64,000 nucleotides of DNA from Pleomorphomonas diazotrophica (GCF_002844595.1 NZ_PJNW01000006.1:1-64000), one strand, 5' to 3'; positions 8,330-17,205 are shown, numbered from the stretch's first letter. Translations and numbers: made by a program. The notes: generated from the sequence alone by a model not told the origin.

Positions 8330-9397
8330 ATGTCCGCTCCGGCCGCCGCCCCGTCCATTCCCGTCACCGTCCTCACCGGCTACCTCGGCGCCGGCAAGAC
8401 GACGCTGCTCAACCGTATCCTCACCGAGGACCACGGCAAGCGCTATGCCGTCATCGTCAACGAGTTCGGCGAGATCGGCATCGACAACGACCTCGTGGTC
8501 GATACCGACGAGGAAGTGTTCGAGATGAACAACGGCTGCATCTGCTGCACCGTGCGCGGCGACCTGATCCGCGTCGTCGAGAACCTCGCCAAGCGCCGCG
8601 GCACGTTCGATGCCATCCTGGTGGAGACCACCGGCATCGCCGATCCGGTGCCGGTCGCCCAGACCTTCTTCATGGACGAGGAAGTTCGGAAGTTCGCCCG
8701 CCTCGACGCCGTCGTCACGCTGGTCGACGCCAAGTTCTTCCTCGACCGGCTCGGCGACGCGCCGGAAGCCGAGGACCAGGTGGCCTTCGCCGACGTCATC
8801 GTTCTCAACAAGACCGACCTCGTCAGCCCCGAAGAGCTGCGCGAGGTGGAGACGACGCTCCGACAGCTCAACCCCTACGCCAAGATCCACAAGGCGACCC
8901 GCTCGGGCGTGGCGCTCGATGCCATTCTCGACCGCGGCGCCTTCGATCTCGACCGGGTGCTGGAGCTCGATCCGTCCTTCCTGGACGCCGACGAGCACGA
9001 TCATGACCATGATCATGTCTGCGGCCCGGACTGCGATCATGACCACCACCATCATGATCATGACCACGAGCATCATCACCACGGCCATGAGACGCACCAC
9101 GATACCGAGGTGACCTCGGTGTCGCTCAAGACCGGCGAGCTCAACCCAGACAAGATCCTTCCCTGGATCTCCGAGATCACCCAGGCCCAGGGTCCGAACA
9201 TCCTGCGCCTCAAGGGCATCCTCGCCTTCCCGGACGAGCCAAAGCGCTATGTGGTGCAGGGCGTGCACATGATCGTCGAAGGCGACCTGCAGCGCGACTG
9301 GAAGCCTGGCGAGCCGCGCGAGAGCCGCCTCGTCTTCATCGGCCGCAAGCTCGATCGTGCGGAGCTGGAAGCTGGCTTCAAGGCCGCTGCTGCTTAA
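8330..9397 (+). CDS. COG0523 (CobW/ZNG-like) metallochaperone GTPase
   Basis: About 355 residues. A G3E-family GTPase that hydrolyses GTP to load metal into clients. Walker A is GYLGAGKTT (about 17-25), the metal-binding CICC motif is at 70-73, ETTGIADP and NKTD (160-163) follow. A linker at about 221-258 is made almost wholly of His and Asp with one C-G-P-D-C, fitting zinc or another divalent metal. The CobW C-terminal domain ends the protein. Start 8330 has GGAG 6 bases upstream; an ATG at 8324 would leave no spacing. It is first in an operon with a WD40 protein and a lysine-aminomutase homologue. No cobalamin gene is nearby, so a zinc role seems more likely than B12. I could not recognise a Zur box. 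Confidence 0.9.
   Translation: MSAPAAAPSIPVTVLTGYLGAGKTTLLNRILTEDHGKRYAVIVNEFGEIGIDNDLVVDTDEEVFEMNNGCICCTVRGDLIRVVENLAKRRGTFDAILVETTGIADPVPVAQTFFMDEEVRKFARLDAVVTLVDAKFFLDRLGDAPEAEDQVAFADVIVLNKTDLVSPEELREVETTLRQLNPYAKIHKATRSGVALDAILDRGAFDLDRVLELDPSFLDADEHDHDHDHVCGPDCDHDHHHHDHDHEHHHHGHETHHDTEVTSVSLKTGELNPDKILPWISEITQAQGPNILRLKGILAFPDEPKRYVVQGVHMIVEGDLQRDWKPGEPRESRLVFIGRKLDRAELEAGFKAAAA
8990..9103 (+). repeat. His/Asp-coding low-complexity tract inside the GTPase gene
   Basis: Repeated GAT/CAT/GAC/CAC codons encode alternating Asp-His and poly-His runs. This is the metal-binding linker of the COG0523 protein, a DNA tract prone to slippage, and probably variable in length between strains. Confidence 0.8.
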
Positions 9398-9509
9398 GGT
9401 TGGCTGTCAGTTTTTGAGCGCGGCGGCTGGAAACGGCCGCCGCTCTTGCATTTGCAGCCTGAATGACGCACTCCCGTCGCACCAATAACACCGCTCCGGA
9501 GCCGCACCC

Positions 9510-10481
9510 GTGCCCGAGGTTACCCCGCTTCCGCTTTCCGGCTATGTCGTCGATGTCCATTACGTCTCGGGCGTGCCGACCTTCGTCCTCGGCGACGGTG
9601 CCATCGCGCTTGGCACGGCCGGCCGGGTCGTGAAGCCGCATGCGGGTGGCATCCTGGCCTCGGCGCTCTCCGCCGACGGCAAGTCGGTGATCACAGGCGG
9701 CGACGACGGCAAGGTGATGCGCACGACCGCCGACGGCACCAGCACCCTCGTGGCCGAGCGCGGCCGCAAGTGGATCGACGTCGTCGCGGCCGGGCCGGGC
9801 GGCGCCGTTGCCTTCGCCTCGGGGCGGACGGTGGTGGTGGTTGACGGCACCGGCAAGACGCATGAGCTGGAACGGCCGCGCGCCGCCCTCGGGCTCACCT
9901 TCTTCCCCAAGGGGCTGCGGCTCGCCATCGCCGGCTACAACGGTGTCGGCCTGTGGTTCCCCGGCACCGCCGCGCCGGTGCAGGAGCTCGAATGGAAGGG
10001 CTCGCACATCGCGGTGACGCTGTCGCCGGATGGCGCCAATGTCGTCACCTCCATGCAGGAGATGGCGCTGCACGGCTGGCGCCTGCGCGATGGCCAGCAC
10101 ATGCGCATGTCCGGCTATCCGGCCAAGGTGAAGTCCATGTCCTGGTCGGTCAAGGGGCGCTACCTCGCCACCTCCGGCGCCGGCGTGTCGGTGCTCTGGC
10201 CGTTCTTCCACAAGGATGGACCGATGGGCCAGCGGCCGCTGGAGCTCGGCGGCCGCCAGGAACTGGTGACCCGCGTCGCCTGCCATCCCGCCGAGGAGAT
10301 CGCTGCGCTCGGCTATGACGATGGCATGATCCTGCTCAGCCGTTTCTCCGACCGCGAGGAGGTTCTGCTCGCCCGGCCCAACGGCTCGCCGGTGTCGGCC
10401 ATGGCCTGGAGCGGCAACGGCCTGGAACTGGCCTTCGGCTGCGAGAGCGGCGCCGCCGGCCTGATCGACCTGACACGCTGA
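9510..10481 (+). CDS. WD40-repeat beta-propeller protein
   Basis: A 323-residue protein made of WD40-like blades, e.g. HAGGILASALSADGKSVITG, KGSHIAVTLSPDGANVVTS and GSPVSAMAWSGNGLELAFG. No signal peptide or membrane segment is seen, so a cytoplasmic scaffold is likely. The start is GTG at 9510 with CGGAG 8 bases upstream. Its stop overlaps the start of the downstream aminomutase gene (TGATG), indicating translational coupling, and it sits 112 bases after the COG0523 GTPase. WD-repeat genes next to COG0523 genes occur in other Hyphomicrobiales as far as I recall; a role as client-binding partner of the GTPase is my inference. Confidence 0.82.
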   Translation: MPEVTPLPLSGYVVDVHYVSGVPTFVLGDGAIALGTAGRVVKPHAGGILASALSADGKSVITGGDDGKVMRTTADGTSTLVAERGRKWIDVVAAGPGGAVAFASGRTVVVVDGTGKTHELERPRAALGLTFFPKGLRLAIAGYNGVGLWFPGTAAPVQELEWKGSHIAVTLSPDGANVVTSMQEMALHGWRLRDGQHMRMSGYPAKVKSMSWSVKGRYLATSGAGVSVLWPFFHKDGPMGQRPLELGGRQELVTRVACHPAEEIAALGYDDGMILLSRFSDREEVLLARPNGSPVSAMAWSGNGLELAFGCESGAAGLIDLTR

Positions 10482-11608
10482 TGACCGCCCTTCGATCCTC
10501 CTCCTTGCGCACCACGCCCGGCGAGCAGGGCGAGCTCGACGCCGCCTATGCGGCGCTGGCCGCCCGCGACCGCCTGCTGCCGATCAAAGTGCCGGCCTTC
10601 TACCAGCGCAAGCTCGATGAGGAGGCGGCGGCGCTCGGCCATACGGAGGGGCCGCTTCACCGCATGGTGCGGCCGACGCGCGAGCGTTTCGGTAAGCCGG
10701 CCGGCGGCGAGGTGGCCGACTGGGTCGACGACCGGGCCAACATGCCGGTGCCGGGCTCGCGGGCGATCATCCACAAGTACGCCGACCGGGTGCTGTTCAT
10801 GCCGACGTCGGTCTGCGCCGGCCATTGCCAGTATTGCTTCCGGCAGGACGTGCTGACCGACGCCCATGCCGAGGGGGGCGACCTCAAGGGTCTCGCCGCC
10901 GAAATGGAGCGGCTGACGGCCTATCTCGGCGCACGGCCGGAGGTGTCGGAGGTGGTGCTGTCGGGCGGCGATCCCTTGACGCTGTCGATGCGCGACCTCG
11001 CCCTGGTGCTTCAAGGCATTCGCAGCGTGCCGACCATCCGGTCGATCCGCCTGCACACGCGCACGCCGGCCTTCGCGCCGAAGATCTTCGGCGACGACAA
11101 GAAGCTCGAGCTTCTCGCCGAGGCGGATGTGCGGCTCATCCTGCACTTCGCCCACCCTTACGAGATCTGCGGCGAGGTGGCGGAGGTGCTCGATCGGCTC
11201 GATCGCCACCGCATCCGCCTCTACAATCATTTTCCGCTGTTGCGCGGGGTGAACGACCATCGCGACGTGCTGGCGCGCCTCATCGAGACGCTGGACGATC
11301 ACCGGGTGCGCACGCTGTCGGTCTACGTGCCGGAGCCGATCCGCCATTCGGCGCCGTTCCGGGTAACGCTCGATCGCTTCTTTTCCTTGCAGGACGAGCT
11401 GACGGCCACGACGCCGAGCTGGATCAACGCCGTGCGTTTCACGCTGGACAGCCCGGTCGGCAAGGTCCGGCGCGAGCATATCGTGGCGCGTGACAGGGCG
11501 GCCGGCCTCGTCACCTTCGAGAAGGCGGGCAAGCGCTTCGTCTTCCCCGACTTCCCTGTCAATCTCGATGTGCCCGGTGACCGCGATATCATGCTCTGGA
11601 AAGGCTGA
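10481..11608 (+). CDS. Lysine 2,3-aminomutase-family radical SAM protein
   Basis: A 375-residue radical SAM/PLP enzyme. The [4Fe-4S] cysteines are in CAGHCQYCF (Cys112, 116, 119), SGGDPLTL binds SAM, and a Lys in DSPVGK (Lys328) aligns with the PLP lysine of KamA (GGGGK). KamA interconverts lysine and beta-lysine; the related EpmB prepares beta-lysine for elongation factor P. The C-terminal cysteine cluster that binds zinc in clostridial KamA is missing, so it is closer in layout to EpmB, though no epmA or efp is nearby. The start overlaps the WD40 stop. Family certain, substrate uncertain. Confidence 0.85.
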   Translation: MTALRSSSLRTTPGEQGELDAAYAALAARDRLLPIKVPAFYQRKLDEEAAALGHTEGPLHRMVRPTRERFGKPAGGEVADWVDDRANMPVPGSRAIIHKYADRVLFMPTSVCAGHCQYCFRQDVLTDAHAEGGDLKGLAAEMERLTAYLGARPEVSEVVLSGGDPLTLSMRDLALVLQGIRSVPTIRSIRLHTRTPAFAPKIFGDDKKLELLAEADVRLILHFAHPYEICGEVAEVLDRLDRHRIRLYNHFPLLRGVNDHRDVLARLIETLDDHRVRTLSVYVPEPIRHSAPFRVTLDRFFSLQDELTATTPSWINAVRFTLDSPVGKVRREHIVARDRAAGLVTFEKAGKRFVFPDFPVNLDVPGDRDIMLWKG

Positions 11609-11998
11609 TCAGGCCGCCGCTGGCTGGAACAGCAGCACCGCGAACAGGCAGGCTCCGCCCAGCGCCAGGAAAGACGCGGCGGCGACCAGCGGCTCGAGGC
11701 CTGCGTAGCCGTTGAGCAGCAGCGCCAGCGCGGGAAACATCACCACGGCGGCGATGGTGTTGAGCGCCCACAGGATCTTCGGTAGCCGACCGGTGCTTTT
11801 GCCCGGGTTGAGGCCGAAGAAGATGCCGTAGACAGACATCACCACGAAGCCGATCAGGTTGAGATGGGCGTGCGCGCCGGCCGCGGCGTGATTGCCGCTG
11901 GCCGACATGTAGATGCCGAAGAGCATGCCGACGATCAGCAGGACGGCGGCGGTGCGGAAATAAAGTAGCGAAACAGGATTGGTCACAATGGTCTCCAT
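11609..11998 (-). CDS. Small four-helix membrane protein with an HxHxN motif
   Basis: A 129-residue protein with four predicted helices: YFRTAAVLLIVGMLFGIYM, HLNLIGFVVMSVYGIFFGL, LWALNTIAAVVMFPALALLL and PLVAAASFLALGGACLFAV. A conserved-looking HAAAGAHAHLNLIGF precedes helix 2; similar His-rich openings occur in heme-copper oxidase-like small membrane proteins, but I cannot name a function. It converges end to end with the aminomutase gene (stop codons abut at 11608/11609). A plausible promoter lies at 12043-12071. Confidence 0.7.
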   Translation of the reverse strand: METIVTNPVSLLYFRTAAVLLIVGMLFGIYMSASGNHAAAGAHAHLNLIGFVVMSVYGIFFGLNPGKSTGRLPKILWALNTIAAVVMFPALALLLNGYAGLEPLVAAASFLALGGACLFAVLLFQPAAA

Positions 11999-12042
11999 GC
12001 CGGCAAAGAGCCGGTCAGGGCAACCATACTACAATATACGTA

Positions 12043-12071
12043 AAAATACAGCCGGACGCGGCGTACGACAA
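12043..12071 (-). promoter_or_regulatory. Candidate sigma-70 promoter for the four-helix membrane protein
   Basis: Read on the minus strand: TTGTCG (12071-12066), 17-base spacer, TATTTT (12048-12043), about 45 bases before the ATG at 11998. The spacing is ideal; the -10 box is imperfect. Confidence 0.4.
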
Positions 12072-12197
12072 ATCGGAAATCGCCGAAGTCTCCAGCCGCG
12101 CCGGCGGAAACCGCCGCGCTCTTCATCCTCGCTTCTCCTACCTCTCTGAGGGCTGCGCGGCGGCCGGTGCCGCCGCTGCTCAACCGGAGAGACTGCC

Positions 12198-12671
12198 GTG
12201 ACAACCTGTCGCCTTGTTCCCATCGGCCATGCTGCCCATGTTGCCGATGGTCCCGTGCTGGAGATCAAACCCGCCTATCGCGAGGGCCTTTTCGGCCTCG
12301 ATGCCTTCCGCTGGATCGTCGTCCATTGGTTTGCCCATCGGGCGGATCGGCGGGACGGCGCACAGCTCCTTCTGCCGGCGCCTTATCGCGGTGCGCCGGA
12401 CAGGCTTGGCGTGTTCGCCACGCGATCGCCGCTTCGCCCCAATCCGCTCTGCGTCACCGTTGCGGCGCTCCTTTCGGTCGACATTGCCGCCGGAACACTC
12501 CGTCTCGGCTGGCTCGACTGCGAAGAGGGTACGCCCATCCTCGACATCAAGCCCTATCAGCCGAGTTTCGACCGGGTCGAGCATCCCGAACCGCCGGCCT
12601 GGTGCGCAGCCTGGCCACGTTCGGTCGAAGCATCGGGCGATTTCGACTGGGCTTCGGTATTTCCTGACTGA
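12198..12671 (+). CDS. trmO: TrmO/TsaA-like tRNA (adenine-N6)-methyltransferase
   Basis: A 157-residue UPF0066/TrmO-fold protein. TrmO methylates t6A37 of certain tRNAs using SAM. The diagnostic motif is GVFATRSPLRPNPLCVTV (about 72-89), with DIKPYQPSFD near the end. Homologues are often longer because of a C-terminal domain; this is the short form. The start is GTG at 12198, with GGAGAG upstream. Four bases separate its stop from an AraC-type gene, so they are co-transcribed. The functional assignment comes from the family and has not been tested for short forms. Confidence 0.8.
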   Translation: MTTCRLVPIGHAAHVADGPVLEIKPAYREGLFGLDAFRWIVVHWFAHRADRRDGAQLLLPAPYRGAPDRLGVFATRSPLRPNPLCVTVAALLSVDIAAGTLRLGWLDCEEGTPILDIKPYQPSFDRVEHPEPPAWCAAWPRSVEASGDFDWASVFPD

Positions 12672-12675
12672 GGTC

Positions 12676-13539
12676 ATGCTTTTGTTTGCCGGCCGGCCGT
12701 TGCATGCTGCGGGCATGCGCGCGAACCGGCAGATCATCGAGGAGGTCATGCGGTGGGCCGAGGAACGGCTTGCCGATGATCTCGGTGTCCCAGCCATGGC
12801 GGAGCGGGCCGGCTATGCCGAAGCCCACTTCTCCCGCTTGTTTTCGGCTGTGGCGGGCGAGAGCCCGGCCTGCTGGTTGACCGGCCGCCGGGTGGCGCGG
12901 GCTGCCGAGCGCCTGCGGTCGAGCAAGGTCCACGTGTTCGATATCGCTCTCGACTGCGGCTTTGCCGACGCAACGACCTTCGCGCGAGCCTTCCGCCGTC
13001 GCACCGGCCTGTCGCCCAGCGCCTATCGCCGGGCGGCTGGTGTTGGTGGCCAGCGGCCGGCCGCACCGGTCCGGGACATGGGAACGGTGGCGTCGCCGGC
13101 CTTCCGCCTATGCGGGCTGACGGTCGAGGTGGCAGCCGATCCGGCGGCGCCCGCCGCGCTTTGGCAGGCGGCGCGCCGGCATCTGGCTGAAGCCGGCCAG
13201 CGAATCGATCCGAAGGACTTGCGGCAGGTGGCTTTCTGGCGCGGCGACCCGCAGGTCCGCTACACCTGCGCCGTCGGCTTCGTCTGCCGCGATGGCGAAG
13301 GGCTGCCGTTGCCCTTCGCGCTGTTGAGCGTTCCCGCTGCCCTTTGCCGGCGATTCGTGATCGAGCGTCCGGGCGAGACGTTGGCAGCGGCCTATCAGAC
13401 GATCTACGGCGATTTGCTGCCGGCGGCGGGTGACCGGCTGGCCGCGGATTTCGTCATCGAGCGCCCTCGCCCCGATGGAGGCGAGGGCATCGAGATCTGG
13501 GTGCCGATCGTCGGCATGATCGAACCCGGCCAGCTTTGA
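12676..13539 (+). CDS. AraC-family regulator with GyrI-like effector domain
   Basis: About 287 residues. An N-terminal AraC double helix-turn-helix (about 15-115: VMRWAEERLADDLGVPAMAERAGYAEAHFSR..., then DIALDCGFADATTFARAFRRRTGLSPSAYRR) is followed by a GyrI-like small-molecule-binding domain (about 135-285: FRLCGLTVEV..., FVIERPGETLAAAYQTIYGDLLPAAG, IEIWVPI). This is the Rob/SoxS-like architecture in which the C-terminal domain binds hydrophobic or cationic ligands. Start 12676 follows the TrmO stop by 4 bases; an alternative ATG is at 12715. Target genes are unknown. Confidence 0.85.
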   Translation: MLLFAGRPLHAAGMRANRQIIEEVMRWAEERLADDLGVPAMAERAGYAEAHFSRLFSAVAGESPACWLTGRRVARAAERLRSSKVHVFDIALDCGFADATTFARAFRRRTGLSPSAYRRAAGVGGQRPAAPVRDMGTVASPAFRLCGLTVEVAADPAAPAALWQAARRHLAEAGQRIDPKDLRQVAFWRGDPQVRYTCAVGFVCRDGEGLPLPFALLSVPAALCRRFVIERPGETLAAAYQTIYGDLLPAAGDRLAADFVIERPRPDGGEGIEIWVPIVGMIEPGQL

Positions 13540-13542
13540 GGG

Positions 13543-14973
13543 CTAGCGCACCAGAATGTTGCGGAAGCTCCAGGGATTGGTCTCGTCGATGTCCTCGGGG
13601 AAGAAACCCGGCCGGCCGGCGAGCGGCGTCCAGTCGGTGTAATAGCCCTTCACCGGTCCGAGGTAGGGCATCTGCACCTCAAGGCAGCGCCTGTGGTCCA
13701 TCTCGTCGGTCTCGACGATGCCGGCCTCGGGGTTCTCCAGCGCCCAGACCATGCCGGCGAGCACGGCCGAGGTCACCTGAAGGCCCGTGGCATTCTGATA
13801 GGGAGCGAGCTTGCGCGCCTCCTCGATGGTGAGCTGCGAGCCGTACCAGTAGGCGTTCTTGCCATGGCCGTAGAGCAGCACGCCCAGCTCGTCGGCGCCG
13901 TCGATGATCTTGTCCTCGGACAGCACCTCGGTCTCCTGCTGCACCTGACCGCCCTGGCCGAACATTTCGTGCAGTGACAGCACGGCGATGTTGGCGGGGT
14001 GATAGGCGTAGTGACAGGTGGGCCGAAACTCGGGGCGACTGCCCTCGCCAACGGTATAGTAGTCGGCGATGGAGATTGCCTCGTTGTGGGTGACCAGGAA
14101 GCCGAACTGCGGCCCCGGCGTCGGGCACCAGGTGCGGACGCGGGTGTTGGCGCCGGGCTGGAGCAGGTAGATCGCCGCCTGGCAGCCGCCGTCGTGGTGG
14201 CGGGCGGTGTCGGGCTCCCAGGTTTCACTGGTACCCCAGCCGAGTTCGGCCGGCTGCAAGCCCTCCGAGACGAAGCCGTCCACCGACCAGGTGTTGCGGA
14301 AGACGTCCATCGAGTGGGGAATCAGCGTGCGCTGGGTGTCACGCTCGGCGATGTGGATGCCCTTGACGCCGATCGTCTGCATCAACCGCGCCCAGTCCTC
14401 GCGGTTCTCGGGCGGCTTGTGGGCAATCCCCATGTCGTGAGCGAGATTCTCCAGCGCCACCTTGACGAACCAGGAGACCATGCCGGGGTTGGCGCCGCAG
14501 CAGGAGACGGCGGTGGTGCCACCGGGATTGGCCAGCTTCTCGGCGCGCACGGCCTCGCGCAGCCAGTAATTGGTGCGGTGGGCCGGCTCGATGTCCTTGT
14601 CGAAGTAGAAGCCTTCCCAGGGCTCGACGACGGTGTCGATGTAGAGCGCGCCGATCTCGCGGCAGAGCTTCATGATGTCGAGCGAGCCGGTGTCGACCGA
14701 GAGGTTGACGCAGAAGCCCTGGCCGCCGCCGGCGGTGAGCAGCGGTGTCAGAACCTCGCGATAATTGTCGGGGGTGATCTTCGCCTGGATGAAGCGGATG
14801 CCGTGATAGGCCAGGATGTCCTTGCCGGCGTCGCTGGGGTCGATGACGACGAAGCGCGATCGGTCGAATTCAAGGTGCCGTTCGATGAGCGGCAGCGTAC
14901 CGCGTCCAATGGAGCCAAAACCGATCATGACGATGGGACCGGTGATCGTGCCATGCACGGGCCATGAATTCAT
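13543..14973 (-). CDS. hss: Homospermidine synthase
   Basis: A 476-residue NAD-dependent enzyme that makes sym-homospermidine from two putrescines. The Rossmann motif IGFGSIGRG is at about 17-25, with FVVIDPSDAG, NLSVDTGSLDIMKLCREIGALYIDTVVEPWEG and CCGANPGMVSWFVK following, all typical of bacterial HSS. Length is standard. The gene product uses putrescine that the ornithine decarboxylase at 24616 can supply, so the window encodes a complete ornithine-to-homospermidine path although the genes are about 10 kb apart. It converges with the AraC regulator, with only 3 bases between stops. Confidence 0.93.
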   Translation of the reverse strand: MNSWPVHGTITGPIVMIGFGSIGRGTLPLIERHLEFDRSRFVVIDPSDAGKDILAYHGIRFIQAKITPDNYREVLTPLLTAGGGQGFCVNLSVDTGSLDIMKLCREIGALYIDTVVEPWEGFYFDKDIEPAHRTNYWLREAVRAEKLANPGGTTAVSCCGANPGMVSWFVKVALENLAHDMGIAHKPPENREDWARLMQTIGVKGIHIAERDTQRTLIPHSMDVFRNTWSVDGFVSEGLQPAELGWGTSETWEPDTARHHDGGCQAAIYLLQPGANTRVRTWCPTPGPQFGFLVTHNEAISIADYYTVGEGSRPEFRPTCHYAYHPANIAVLSLHEMFGQGGQVQQETEVLSEDKIIDGADELGVLLYGHGKNAYWYGSQLTIEEARKLAPYQNATGLQVTSAVLAGMVWALENPEAGIVETDEMDHRRCLEVQMPYLGPVKGYYTDWTPLAGRPGFFPEDIDETNPWSFRNILVR

Positions 14974-15258
14974 TCAAACCTCTCCTGTCGCGGCACCCTT
15001 CTGGTGCCGGAAGATCTCCGCGTCTTGCAGGTCAACGGGAATTGCGAATAACGGGTGAAACGGCGGCGCCTGTGCCTTCCATGCCGTGCCCTTCAGACAT
15101 TAGAGCATGCCGGCAACAAGTTTTCCAGTCGCGGCCATTGCGGAATAGCAATGGTTCGACATTCGTGCCGGTCGGGATAACCCGCGATCGTCAAGGCCTC
15201 TGCCGAGACACGGTGCGGTGGTCTTTCCGAAAATTTCCTAAAACAGCGTTGCCGGCTA

Positions 15259-15364
15259 CTAGAGCTTTTCCTGCAAAATCGGGTTTGCCGGAAAAGCTCT
15301 ATCTCCTTGTTAGGCCGCAGTTCCGGACGCAAAACCGGTTCCCACTTTTGCTGGACCTGCTCTA
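15259..15364. repeat. Palindromic intergenic repeat unit of Hyphomicrobiales type
   Basis: Within the 388-base gap between hss and hemH. A perfect 11-bp inverted repeat (AGAGCTTTTCC 15261-15271, GGAAAAGCTCT 15290-15300) is followed by a second element (15310-15364) containing GGACGCAAAACCGG and CACTTTTGCTGG and ending TGCTCTA. Such cassettes, bounded by TAGAGC/GCTCTA and containing GCAAAACCG...CTTTTGC, are dispersed between genes in this order. The last bases of the repeat supply the TAG stop of hemH. Nothing gene-like was seen in the rest of the gap (14974-15258). Confidence 0.7.
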
Positions 15365-16375
15365 AATCCAACCCTGAAGCTCGCGGCGGACCACATGTTC
15401 GATGACGTCCATGCCGTCGTCGCCGTCGTTGAGGCAGGGAATGCGAGCGAAGTTGATGCCGCCGTTGGCCCGGAAGATGTCGGCATTCTCGACGCCGATC
15501 TCCTCGATGGTCTCAAGGCAGTCGGCGACGAAGCCCGGCGTCATGACGGCGAGCGACTTGACACCCGAGCGGGCCAGCGCCTCGACGGTCTTGTCGGTAT
15601 AGGGCTGGAGCCACTCCTCCGGTCCGAAGCGCGACTGGAAGGTGATGCGGAGGCGGTCTTCGCTCCAGCCGAGGCGCTCGCGCAACAGGCGTCCCGTTTT
15701 CTGGCAGTGGCAGTAATAGGGATCGCCCTTCTCGAAATAGCTTTTGGGAATGCCGTGGAAGGAGGCGAGAACCAGCTCCGGCTCGAAGGCGAGCGTGGCG
15801 AGGTGAGTTTCGACCGAGCGGGCGAGGGCGTCGATGTAGACGGGGTCGTCATGGTAGGGAGGCACGGTGCGAAGCGCCGGCTGCCAGCGCTTGGTGATCA
15901 GGTGTGCGAAGGCCTTGTCGTTGACGGTGGCCGTGGTGGCGGCGGCATATTGCGGATAGAGCGGATAGACGAGAACGCGCTCGCAGCCTGCCGCCTGCAG
16001 CGCGTCGAGCCGGCTGGCAATCGACGGGTTGCCGTAGCGCATCGCCCAGTCGACCACCACGCCGCCGCCGAGGCGTGCGGTCAGCTTCTCGGCTTGGGCG
16101 CGCGTGTAGGTGCGCAAGGGGCTTTCATCGAGCTCACGGTTCCAGATGGTGTCGTAGTCGCGGCCCTTCTTCTGCGGCCTGACGTTGAGGATGATGCCGT
16201 AGAGGACGGGATACCATTTGAGGCGTGGCGTCTCGATCACCCGCCGGTCGGTGAGGAACTCTTCGAGATAGCGGCGCATGGAGCGGCGATCGGTGCCGTC
16301 GGGCGTGCCGAGATTGACGAGCAGGACGCCAACCTTGCCATGGGGGACGATGGGATGATTGGGCGGCAGCGGCAT
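15362..16375 (-). CDS. hemH: Ferrochelatase
   Basis: A 337-residue enzyme inserting Fe2+ into protoporphyrin IX, the last step of protoheme synthesis. Family motifs are VLLVNLGTPD at the N-terminus, YPLYPQYAAATTATV, the metal-site FHGIPKSYFEKGDPY with the catalytic His, and TPGFVADCLETIEEIG with the conserved acidic residues. Length is normal. The 3' end runs into the palindromic repeat, which provides the stop codon, so the last residues (ELQGWI) may be a local replacement. No heme neighbour genes. Confidence 0.95.
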   Translation of the reverse strand: MPLPPNHPIVPHGKVGVLLVNLGTPDGTDRRSMRRYLEEFLTDRRVIETPRLKWYPVLYGIILNVRPQKKGRDYDTIWNRELDESPLRTYTRAQAEKLTARLGGGVVVDWAMRYGNPSIASRLDALQAAGCERVLVYPLYPQYAAATTATVNDKAFAHLITKRWQPALRTVPPYHDDPVYIDALARSVETHLATLAFEPELVLASFHGIPKSYFEKGDPYYCHCQKTGRLLRERLGWSEDRLRITFQSRFGPEEWLQPYTDKTVEALARSGVKSLAVMTPGFVADCLETIEEIGVENADIFRANGGINFARIPCLNDGDDGMDVIEHVVRRELQGWI

Positions 16376-16643
16376 CTTGGCTCGATCCGATTGGTGACTT
16401 TAGAGAATTTCTAGCCGAAAGCGTCGCGACGCGCGAGACCTGGGGCTCGATCGCCCGGGGCAAACCAGCTTGATGACGAAAATCCGCCAAGGCCATATGG
16501 ATATTGCGTATTCCCTGCGGGTTGCTTGTGCTTCTTGCTGAAAATGAGCTAATGAAGCCCGGCCTCCGCAGGACATGCGAAGGAGGTGGCTAGGCCAGAT
16601 GATCACCGCTCACGGGGAGCGGCGACCATCCGGCCGGGGGAAG

Positions 16644-17186
16644 ATGATGCGAGGCTTGCTCAGGATATGCGCGGCGATTGACGCGCTGAATGTCGGTGTC
16701 AACTATTTTGCGCGCTGGCTGGTACTGGCGGCCATCCTGCTGTCGGCGGGAAATGCCATTGTCCGCAAGCTCTTCAACTATTCGGCCAACTCGCTTCTTG
16801 AGGGGCAGTGGTATCTCTTCTCGGCGGTGTTCCTGCTCTGCGCCGGCTACACGCTGCTCCGGGGCGAGCATGTCCGGATCGACATCGTCGCTTCGCGCCT
16901 CAGCCGCCGTAGTCAGGTGGTGGTCGACATCCTGGGCACGTTGTTCTTCCTGCTGCCCTTCACCGTCGCCGCCATCTGGCTCAGCTGGCCGCAGGTCGTA
17001 TCCAAGGTCCTTTCCGGCGAGGTGTCGTCGAGTGCCGGCGGCCTGCCTCTGTGGCCGGCCTGGGTGCTGATCCCCGTCGGCTTCTCGCTGCTCGGCCTCC
17101 AGGGCGTGAGCGAGATCATCAAGCGCATCGCGTTCCTCAGAGGTGACGGACCGGATCCGTTGCCGACCCACGCCTCCCATAATTGA
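16644..17186 (+). CDS. TRAP transporter small permease (DctQ family)
   Basis: About 180 residues with four predicted helices, matching DctQ-type TRAP small subunits: NYFARWLVLAAILLSAGNAIVRK, WYLFSAVFLLCAGYTLLRGEHVRIDI (a hallmark), VVDILGTLFFLLPFTVAAIWLSW and the terminal VLIPVGFSLLGLQGVSEIIKRI. It couples with the large permease that begins 20 bases after its stop. Start choice: ATG 16644/16647 with GGGGGAAG directly upstream; an alternative ATG at 16599 has a strong AGGAGGTG but an 11-base spacing and would add 15 residues. Confidence 0.88.
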   Translation: MMRGLLRICAAIDALNVGVNYFARWLVLAAILLSAGNAIVRKLFNYSANSLLEGQWYLFSAVFLLCAGYTLLRGEHVRIDIVASRLSRRSQVVVDILGTLFFLLPFTVAAIWLSWPQVVSKVLSGEVSSSAGGLPLWPAWVLIPVGFSLLGLQGVSEIIKRIAFLRGDGPDPLPTHASHN

Positions 17187-17205
17187 TCGACGAGGATTGC
17201 TTTAC

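Noticed and set aside
8990-9103. CRISPR-like or satellite repeat
   Set aside because: The repeated GAT/CAT pattern is coding, in frame, and explained by the metal-binding linker.
15093-15371. Small minus-strand ORF of 92 codons next to hemH
   Set aside because: Most of it is translation of the palindromic repeat (VQQKWEPVLRPE-like), a well-known false ORF in these genomes.
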